Shown here: positions 6,882 to 11,618 of the stretch, piece after piece
Layout: each line of letters starts with the position of its first letter
Numbering within the stretch: the first letter of the stretch is position 1
DNA from: Bacillota bacterium
GTDB taxonomy: Bacteria; Bacillota; Dethiobacteria; Dethiobacterales; Dethiobacteraceae
NCBI GenBank assembly: GCA_012841735.1
Contig: DUUE01000413.1
Span: forward strand, 1 to 11,618
DNA length: 11,618 bases
Reading direction: 5' to 3'
Program-made: the position numbers and the translations under genes
Notes under the pieces: model-generated
What the model was told of the DNA's origin: nothing
The model's input: only the letters and a program-made list of their open reading frames with translations
Databases searched by the model: none

Positions 6882-8057
6882 TTACGGGCGGTATTCGCGT
6901 ACAAACTCACAGACAGCCAGGAGATTTTCCCGCCGGCAATCAGTGCGGTAAGAGATCATTTTATCCTGGCTGAGGATAAAGCCGCCGCTGCCGCCCAGTT
7001 CATCCAGCAGCTTGCGCGCATAATCGACGCATTGCTGCCTGGTCCCATTCCCCAGCAAGGCCGAAGGCATGCCCCCGATGACGCAGCAATTCGGTAAGAG
7101 ACGGCGTATTTCAAATATGTCGTCCTGTTCAACAAGGAGACAAATATGACCCTTCGGGTAATCCTGCAGGTACTCGGCAAAACGTTTAAAGCTTCCTTCG
7201 ATAAAGAGGTAAATTGTCTTATCCTTAGACACAATCACATCCAGTATGCGTTTTAGGGTGGGCCAGTAGAAGATCTCCCACTGCTTCCGGTTCATGATCG
7301 TATGGGCAAGGATGGCCAGGATGGCATCGAAACAGAAATCGGGATGCCTGCCGGGCTTGTCATTCATGTAATTCTGGATAACCGGTTCGGCAATGATCGC
7401 ATCAAGGACGTGGCATGCCTCCTGCACTTTCTCCGGATGGCGGTGCATATCAGTAGCCAGGCCCTTTATTCCCCGCAAGCCGGTAAAAAGAAATTCTATG
7501 CCAAGTGAAATAAAACCGTTGAACGGCGCAATCAGATGCGGCACACCGTATTCTTCGGCCAGTATGCGGTTCCTCTGGAAGGAAGCATTGTAAAAAGCCT
7601 GCTGCTCCAGGGCGCACTGCCGGAGCAGCTCTCCCGGCATTTCGCTGTTGAAAAGCTCAAATTTCCTGGGCAGAATCGTTTCCCAAATGAACTTTACCGG
7701 GTCGGCAATCAATAAATCGTACTCATCCGGCTCAAAGAGAGTAAAATCTTTGATCGTTATTGTCTCTCGCACATCGTCAAAGATATACTGCGAGGTGCCC
7801 AGAGTTTCTGTGACACGCTGCGGATTGCGTATCCCGGTTTCCTGGTAGCCGTCAAAGCCGTAGCGCTCGTGAAATGTGCGCATTACCTTCTCCATGATCT
7901 CATAATCATGCGTAGCCTCGGTAAATGTATAACCGGCGTCTAATATTTGCCAGGTCCAAAAATTTGCAAGGTGCGGTACCCGATCGGGTTTTCTCTCCAT
8001 CAATGTAGCATCGCGGAATAACTGTACCCGGTATTTTTCCAGCTCCTTCACGGTCAT
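6882..8057 (-). CDS. UroD-like corrinoid methyltransferase (probable methyltransferase I)
   Basis: A 391-residue member of the uroporphyrinogen decarboxylase/MtaA superfamily (COG0407-like). The C-terminal part is typical: GGMPSALL, GGFILS, then REN and a FVREY end. With corrinoid and methyltetrahydrofolate partners nearby, it most likely moves a methyl group from a small substrate to the corrinoid protein and is not a haem enzyme. Where MtaA and MtbA carry the zinc-binding His-x-Cys, this protein reads LFIEGSF (Glu at residue 290 counted from the upstream ATG). It therefore belongs to a branch with different metal ligands or none. I chose ATG 8057 because AGGGGG (8072-8067) lies nine bases before it; the in-frame ATG at 8066 touches that site and would add three residues. 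It starts 13 bases after the corrinoid-1 stop, which implies co-translation. The substrate (O-, N- or S-methyl) is unknown. Confidence 0.85.
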   Translation of the reverse strand: MTVKELEKYRVQLFRDATLMERKPDRVPHLANFWTWQILDAGYTFTEATHDYEIMEKVMRTFHERYGFDGYQETGIRNPQRVTETLGTSQYIFDDVRETITIKDFTLFEPDEYDLLIADPVKFIWETILPRKFELFNSEMPGELLRQCALEQQAFYNASFQRNRILAEEYGVPHLIAPFNGFISLGIEFLFTGLRGIKGLATDMHRHPEKVQEACHVLDAIIAEPVIQNYMNDKPGRHPDFCFDAILAILAHTIMNRKQWEIFYWPTLKRILDVIVSKDKTIYLFIEGSFKRFAEYLQDYPKGHICLLVEQDDIFEIRRLLPNCCVIGGMPSALLGNGTRQQCVDYARKLLDELGGSGGFILSQDKMISYRTDCRRENLLAVCEFVREYRP

Positions 8058-8070
8058 GTCTCTCATCCCC

Positions 8071-8709
8071 CTAATTTTCAGAAGCCCATTCGCGGCAGAT
8101 TTTCACGCCCTGGGCGGCATTATAGCTCCAGGCATCCGCACCAATAAATTTGCAGTTGTCGGCATTCACCGGCACTCCGCCGATAATCACCTTGACCTTC
8201 TCGCGCAGCTCTGCCTCCACGAGAGCATCCACGGTCCGTTTCATCGAATCAATGGCCAGGGTAAGAACACCCGACAGGCCAAGTATCCTGGCTCCCGATT
8301 CTTGCAGGCTTTTAACAATGTCAGCGGGAGGAGTGTCGATGCCCAGATCGAGAACTTCAAAACCCGCAGCCTCCATCATTCCTTTAACAATATTTTTACC
8401 GATATCATGCAAGTCACCCTCGACAGTACAGAGGACTATTTTTCCCAGCCTGTTTTCACTGTTACAGGTCATGAGGGGCCTAACTAAATCAAGAGCTTTA
8501 GACATGAGATCGCCGGCAAAAATAAGATCGCCGACGAAGTATTCTCCCGATTCGAAACGATCCCCCACTGTTTCAAGCCCTTTCTGAAATGCGGCCACCA
8601 CTCTTTCAATCCGGGGCTCCCCGGCTGCAGCGACTTTGTTGACAATATCCATCACAGCTTCTTCTTCAAGGTTGCCGACAGCATCTTCCAGTCTGTCATA
8701 GTCGATCAT
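8071..8709 (-). CDS. Corrinoid (cobalamin-binding) methyl carrier protein 1
   Basis: A 212-residue two-domain carrier of the MtaC/MtvC/MtgC type. A helical cap domain covers about residues 1-88 (FQKGLETVGDRFESGEYFV), followed by a Rossmann-like B12 domain. The lower-ligand motif DxHxxG is intact (Asp99, His101, Gly104 in VEGDLHDIGKN), and the partner motifs SxL (GLSGVL, Ser146) and GG (IIGGVP, residues 177-178) are present. It should hold cobamide base-off/His-on and shuttle methyl groups between methyltransferase I, encoded directly downstream, and methyltransferase II. AAAGGAGG lies seven bases before the ATG. An operator-like palindrome at 8778-8793 lies 69 bases upstream, so this gene probably starts a regulated transcript: carrier, methyltransferase, small protein. 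No reductive activator for the Co(II) form is encoded in the window. Confidence 0.93.
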   Translation of the reverse strand: MIDYDRLEDAVGNLEEEAVMDIVNKVAAAGEPRIERVVAAFQKGLETVGDRFESGEYFVGDLIFAGDLMSKALDLVRPLMTCNSENRLGKIVLCTVEGDLHDIGKNIVKGMMEAAGFEVLDLGIDTPPADIVKSLQESGARILGLSGVLTLAIDSMKRTVDALVEAELREKVKVIIGGVPVNADNCKFIGADAWSYNAAQGVKICREWASEN

Positions 8710-8777
8710 AGTATCTCCTCCTTTGCATAATCGGTGCGGTAGCCCAGGCCTCGCTTTAAGAAGCCCTATAAGTATCT

Positions 8778-8793
8778 ACATGTATATACATGT
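8778..8793. promoter_or_regulatory. Perfect 16-bp palindromic operator of corrinoid-1 operon
   Basis: ACATGTATATACATGT is fully self-complementary. Its TGTATATACA core resembles the operators of HutC/TreR-type GntR repressors. It begins seven bases downstream of a candidate -10 box, so a bound repressor would cover the transcription start. Variants occur upstream of the aldolase and second-transporter genes. The likely binder is the GntR protein encoded at 10023-10724. Confidence 0.7.
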
Positions 8794-8799
8794 TGTGAT

Positions 8800-8826
8800 A
8801 TTGTAACAGTTCTACTCAACTGTCGA
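8800..8826 (-). promoter_or_regulatory. Possible weak promoter for corrinoid-1 operon
   Basis: On the minus strand, TCGACA (8826-8821, 5 of 6 to consensus) and TACAAT (8805-8800, 5 of 6) are present, but the spacer is only 15 bases. The placement directly before the palindrome mirrors the aldolase promoter, which supports it. Read-through from the aldolase gene is an alternative, since no terminator is visible after it. Confidence 0.4.
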
Positions 8827-8850
8827 TATTCCTCTTCGGGTAATAAAATT

Positions 8851-9915
8851 TTAAGTATGCTCTCCGTTACATGCCCCGCGCAGCTGTTCCGCGTAGGCCA
8901 GGAATTCATCAATATCCTCTGGTTTTGTATCAAAGGAGGTGACAAAGCGGGACATGCCCGGTTCCGGTCCGAAATTGAGAAAGATGTAGCGCTCATTAAG
9001 TTTAGCGCGGATCTCTTGATTTACGTAAGCAAAGAGTTCGTTCGCTTCGGGTTTGTAGGGAACGCGAAATGATGGACTTTTTTTCATCCCCTCATATAGC
9101 CGGAGCGCCATGGCATTGGCATGGCCGGCCATCTCAAGCCAAAGGCCGTCCTTAAGCGCCTCAATAAACTGTGCGGCAATAAAGCGCATCTTGCTATAGA
9201 GCTGTCCGCAGCTCTTGCGGCTGTATTTAAAAAAGTTTGAAAGGGTGCGATCGAAAAAGACAATTGCTTCTCCAAACATGAGGCCGTTTTTTGTCCCGCC
9301 AAAGGTGAGCAGATCCACTCCCGCCTCCCAGGTAATCCCCTTCAAATCACCGCCGCAGGCAACCACGGCATTTGCCAGCCGCGCGCCGTCCATGTGCACT
9401 TTCATACCGTGTGAATGGGCAATGGAGCAAAGCTCCTTGAGCTCCTCCGGTTTGTAGACAGCACCTTCGTCAGTTGCCTGCGTCAGGCTGAGAACTGCAG
9501 GCAACGCCACATGCTCGCTCTGCCATTCGCTGACCAGCTCGAGCAGCGTTTCAGGCTTGATCTTGCCCAGCACTGCCGGCATCCCGATCAGCTTGCCGCC
9601 GGCGATGCGTTCGGGCGCACAGGTTTCAGCCCTGTTGATATGCGCACTTCCAGCACAGATTATGGCCTGATATGGCTTGATGACATGGGCCAGCGCCGCA
9701 CAGTTTGCGCCGGTGCCGTTCATGGCAAAGAAAATGTCTACTTCGCGATCAAACAGACGGTTAAATAGCTCCTTCGCTTCTGCAGTTACCGGATCATACC
9801 CATATGCTGAAGCGTGACCATAATTTACCTCCTGCAGGGCGCGCATGATCCGCGGATGTACTCCCGAACAGTTGTCGCTCTCAAAACCTCTTTCCCCGCT
9901 CAATAGCTCTCTCAT
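8851..9915 (-). CDS. Threonine-aldolase-type PLP enzyme
   Basis: A 354-residue fold-type I PLP enzyme of the beta-eliminating lyase/threonine aldolase family, near the usual 340 residues. Visible landmarks are SDNCSG at the N-terminus, MNGTGAN (65-71) for phosphate binding, SAHIN with His92 positioned to stack on the cofactor, HMDGAR (174-179) with Asp176 and Arg179, and the Schiff-base Lys209 in TFGGTKNG. It should cleave L-threonine, L-allo-threonine or a related beta-hydroxy-alpha-amino acid to glycine and an aldehyde in the cytoplasm. The start follows GAGGAAG at a normal distance. The gene has its own near-consensus promoter flanked by operator-like repeats. Next to corrinoid methyltransferase and aldehyde oxidoreductase genes, the real substrate may be a methylated or unusual hydroxy-amino acid; plain threonine use is also possible. 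Confidence 0.88.
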   Translation of the reverse strand: MRELLSGERGFESDNCSGVHPRIMRALQEVNYGHASAYGYDPVTAEAKELFNRLFDREVDIFFAMNGTGANCAALAHVIKPYQAIICAGSAHINRAETCAPERIAGGKLIGMPAVLGKIKPETLLELVSEWQSEHVALPAVLSLTQATDEGAVYKPEELKELCSIAHSHGMKVHMDGARLANAVVACGGDLKGITWEAGVDLLTFGGTKNGLMFGEAIVFFDRTLSNFFKYSRKSCGQLYSKMRFIAAQFIEALKDGLWLEMAGHANAMALRLYEGMKKSPSFRVPYKPEANELFAYVNQEIRAKLNERYIFLNFGPEPGMSRFVTSFDTKPEDIDEFLAYAEQLRGACNGEHT

Positions 9916-9936
9916 TTTACTTCCTCATGGCAAAAA

Positions 9937-9962
9937 AAATGTATTAACATGTATATATAAGC
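9937..9962. promoter_or_regulatory. Two overlapping operator-like sites after the aldolase transcription start
   Basis: 9947-9962 matches the perfect palindrome at 13 of 16 positions (ACATGTATATA intact), and 9937-9952 also at 13 of 16 (ATGTAT and ACATGT halves intact). They begin eight bases after the aldolase -10 box, the same geometry as at the corrinoid-1 promoter. Repression by the local GntR protein is inferred. Confidence 0.55.
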
Positions 9963-9969
9963 TGACTTT

Positions 9970-9998
9970 ATTTTATCGCCCATTACGTTACATGTCAA
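9970..9998 (-). promoter_or_regulatory. Near-consensus sigma-A promoter of the aldolase gene
   Basis: On the minus strand, a perfect TTGACA (9998-9993), a 17-base spacer and TAAAAT (9975-9970, 5 of 6) give a predicted start near 9963. Another operator-like match, ACATGTCAATACAGTT (9990-10005, 12 of 16), overlaps the -35 box. A promoter this strong with sites on both sides suits tight repression. Confidence 0.75.
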
Positions 9999-10022
9999 TA
10001 CAGTTGGTGGTGCTCAATTAAT

Positions 10023-10724
10023 TCATTTGAACGAATAAGCCTGAATGGAAAACCGAAGCGGGTTGATATATGTAAATCCCAATCCTAAGGGCTTGTTGCT
10101 GCTGTCAAAAAACTTCTGTTTTATCACCACAACAGGCATCTCTTTCCCAAGTTGCAGCAGTTCCAGTATTTCCGGCTTGGCTTTTTCACAGTATATCCTC
10201 AACTCCTTGTTAACCGTAAACAAGGAGTTCCTCTGTGCAACAAGTTCCGGAAAGTTGGCAAAACGAATTTCTTTTTCAATTATGGGCTCTCCACGCTTGT
10301 AGGGAATATACTTTATGTCATAAGCAACAGGGTTCTTTGCAGAGCAGAAAAGCCGCTTGATCCTGATTAACTTAATCTCGTTATCTATCTGCAATTCAAG
10401 CCTCAACTGTTTGGTGGAATTAACAATATTCACATCCAGCAGCTTGGTAGCCTCGGGAACTATGCCGGGCATGCTTGCTTCGTTATAAGATAGCTCGTAT
10501 TTGTGCTGTTGCGGCTCGCAGACATAATAGCCTTTTCCGGGAACGGAATAAGTATATCCCTCATTGTTTAGCAAGGATAAGCTTCTCCGCACGGTCATCC
10601 TGCTTACCTTGTAAAGCCCTGCCAGCTCATTTTCTGACGGGATTAGCTCTCCCGGCGAATAAATTCCCTTATTAATCTTCTCTTTCAGATCACGGGCAAT
10701 AATTGCATACTTAGGCCCGCTCAA
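10023..10724 (-). CDS. GntR-family transcription regulator, HutC-type
   Basis: A 233-residue regulator with an N-terminal winged helix-turn-helix (about residues 4-70). It shows the family hallmarks PGELIPSENELAGLYKVSR, MTVRRSLSLLNNEG and the PGKGYYV wing. The rest (about 85-230) fits the UTRA ligand-binding fold of the HutC subgroup, which often senses sugars, amino-acid-like compounds or organic acids. The start is TTG at 10724, giving MSGPKYAIIARDL, with GAGAGG about ten bases upstream. The gene overlaps the end of the corrinoid-2 gene by 14 bases, so the two are co-transcribed and probably translationally coupled. TGTATATACA-like sites before the downstream genes are its likely targets. 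None is seen at the promoter of its own transcript, which argues against simple autoregulation through that motif. The effector is unknown. Confidence 0.92.
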   Translation of the reverse strand: MSGPKYAIIARDLKEKINKGIYSPGELIPSENELAGLYKVSRMTVRRSLSLLNNEGYTYSVPGKGYYVCEPQQHKYELSYNEASMPGIVPEATKLLDVNIVNSTKQLRLELQIDNEIKLIRIKRLFCSAKNPVAYDIKYIPYKRGEPIIEKEIRFANFPELVAQRNSLFTVNKELRIYCEKAKPEILELLQLGKEMPVVVIKQKFFDSSNKPLGLGFTYINPLRFSIQAYSFK

Positions 10725-11361
10725 CAGCGCTCATCCTCTCTTTATACCACTGTTCACACTGGGCCACGCCCTCCGAAGCGCTTTTTGTAAAATGATCAGC
10801 CCCGATCATGAGAGAAGCATCCTGCGAAACGGCATGCCCGCCGATGATAATTTTCAACTGCCGCCTCAAGCCTTCAGCCTCCAGAGCTTCAACGATCTCT
10901 CTCATGGCAGCCAGCGAAGGCGTTATTATCCCACTCAAACCAACTATCTCGGGACGAACCTCTTTAATCTTCTCAATGAAACGTTCTTTAGGCACATCAC
11001 AGCCCAGGTCATAGACTTTAAAGCCGGAAGCTTCCAGCATGCAGATAAATATATCTTTACCGATATCGTGCAGGTCGCCCTCTACAGTGCCGACAACAAT
11101 TTTGGCCTTGTTCTTTGCTTTGCTTTTTGGCGGAGTCATGCCTTCAGTTTTCAGGACCTCTTTATAAATAACTCCTGCCATAATCAAATCTCCAATAAAG
11201 TAACCACCCTGCTCATATATTTCACCAACCTTTTTCATCCCTGCCTCAATTAGTTGCCGCAGATCGTCAGGGTCCCGGCCAATTTTCAGCTCCTCCTTGA
11301 CAAGCTGAATGACTCTTTTTTCATTCAATTCCGTGACGGCCTGGATCAGTTGCTCGTCCAT
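10711..11361 (-). CDS. Corrinoid (cobalamin-binding) methyl carrier protein 2
   Basis: A 216-residue paralogue of the corrinoid carrier at 8071-8709. It has the helical cap, a lysine-rich linker (PPKSKAKNKAK), then the B12 domain with DxHxxG intact in VEGDLHDIGKD, GLSGIIT and IIIGGHAV. It should carry a methyl group on cobamide in the same way. Two in-frame ATGs exist; I prefer 11361 because AAGGAG (11376-11371) is nine bases away, whereas from 11367 it is only three. It is the first gene after the promoter at 11449-11477 and overlaps the GntR gene by 14 bases. There is no second methyltransferase I in the window, so it may share the UroD-like enzyme or serve one encoded elsewhere. Confidence 0.92.
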   Translation of the reverse strand: MDEQLIQAVTELNEKRVIQLVKEELKIGRDPDDLRQLIEAGMKKVGEIYEQGGYFIGDLIMAGVIYKEVLKTEGMTPPKSKAKNKAKIVVGTVEGDLHDIGKDIFICMLEASGFKVYDLGCDVPKERFIEKIKEVRPEIVGLSGIITPSLAAMREIVEALEAEGLRRQLKIIIGGHAVSQDASLMIGADHFTKSASEGVAQCEQWYKERMSAVERA

Positions 11362-11421
11362 ACGCATTCGCTCCTTGTAGCCATCAATTTATTTTACGCT
11401 ATATTCTGCCTATTTTATTTA

Positions 11422-11431
11422 TTTACGTAAA
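11422..11431. promoter_or_regulatory. TTTACGTAAA palindrome in corrinoid-2 leader
   Basis: A perfect 10-bp palindrome about 11 bases downstream of the predicted transcription start and about 60 bases before the gene. It differs from the TGTATATACA motif family, so if functional it would bind another regulator. Short AT-rich palindromes also arise by chance. Confidence 0.25.
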
Positions 11432-11448
11432 GTATCTCCATGACTCTT

Positions 11449-11477
11449 ATTATAACCGTTAACTGGAGCGGCAACAA
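11449..11477 (-). promoter_or_regulatory. Promoter of corrinoid-2/GntR transcript
   Basis: On the minus strand, TTGTTG (11477-11472), a 17-base spacer and a perfect TATAAT (11454-11449). The predicted start is near 11442, leaving a leader of about 80 bases. It lies between the stop of the upstream partial gene and corrinoid-2. Confidence 0.65.
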
Positions 11478-11497
11478 GGAGCCCCGCCATCTCGCTT

Positions 11498-11617
11498 TCA
11501 GCTCCACGGCCGGCCCACTGCCGTGATTTCTATGACCGTCTCAACAAAGAGCTTATGCTGCAGGCCGCTTTCTTCCCCGTCATCGCTTAAGCGCCGGAGA
11601 TTGGCAAAACGATCCTG
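11498..11617 (-). CDS. C-terminal 39 residues of an unidentified protein, cut by window edge
   Basis: One minus-strand frame stays open from the right edge to TGA at 11498, with codon use like the neighbouring genes. The visible end contains FANLRRLSDDGEESG and KLFVETVIEITAVGRPWS. No family can be recognised from 39 residues. It runs in the same direction as the cluster and could be a further pathway or activation gene. A chance open frame of this length is possible. Confidence 0.45.
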   Translation of the reverse strand, partial: QDRFANLRRLSDDGEESGLQHKLFVETVIEITAVGRPWS

Positions 11618-11618
11618 C

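Noticed and set aside
8056..8587. Two plus-strand open frames of 143 and 145 codons
   Set aside because: Both are antisense to corrinoid protein 1, which carries all B12-binding motifs.
1..11618. CRISPR array, insertion sequence, tRNA or rRNA genes
   Set aside because: No regularly spaced repeats, transposase-like protein, terminal inverted repeats or tRNA-like cloverleaf were seen. The only recurrent short motif is the operator family.

Overview
The window looks like a chromosomal accessory cluster from an anaerobic, Clostridia-like member of the Firmicutes, probably an acetogen, a sulfate reducer or a relative. The evidence is strong AAAGGAGG-type ribosome binding sites, two well-supported TTG starts, sigma-A-type promoters, a tandem glycine riboswitch, corrinoid methyltransferase parts and a tungsten-type aldehyde:ferredoxin oxidoreductase. 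No species can be named from the sequence alone.

Layout, left to right. Positions 1-211 (minus strand) hold a promoter and a tandem glycine riboswitch that drives a gene beyond the left edge. Positions 446-1855 (plus) encode a GPH-type MFS transporter, followed by a strong hairpin terminator. Everything from 1988 to the right edge is on the minus strand, so it is transcribed right to left. In that order it contains: the end of an unknown gene; a promoter; corrinoid protein 2; a GntR/HutC regulator that overlaps corrinoid protein 2; a threonine-aldolase-type PLP enzyme with its own near-consensus promoter; corrinoid protein 1; a UroD-like methyltransferase; a 50/51-residue unrecognised small protein; a second GPH-type transporter (paralogue of the first); an aldehyde:ferredoxin oxidoreductase; a MoaD/ThiS-like protein ending in Gly-Gly; and a methyltetrahydrofolate:corrinoid methyltransferase.

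How the genes may work together. The UroD-like protein (methyltransferase I), a corrinoid carrier and the pterin-binding protein (methyltransferase II) are the three parts of an anaerobic demethylation system that moves a methyl group to tetrahydrofolate. The aldolase would split a beta-hydroxy-alpha-amino acid into glycine and an aldehyde. The oxidoreductase, served by the MoaD-like carrier, could oxidise that aldehyde to an acid and yield reduced ferredoxin. A glycine riboswitch on the neighbouring outward transcript fits a glycine theme. The real substrate cannot be read from the sequence.

Regulation. A perfect 16-bp palindrome (ACATGTATATACATGT, 8778-8793) and several close variants lie upstream of the corrinoid-1, aldolase and second-transporter genes. 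They resemble HutC/TreR-type GntR operators and are probably bound by the regulator encoded at 10023-10724. This operator family is the most informative signal in the window that the genes themselves do not explain.
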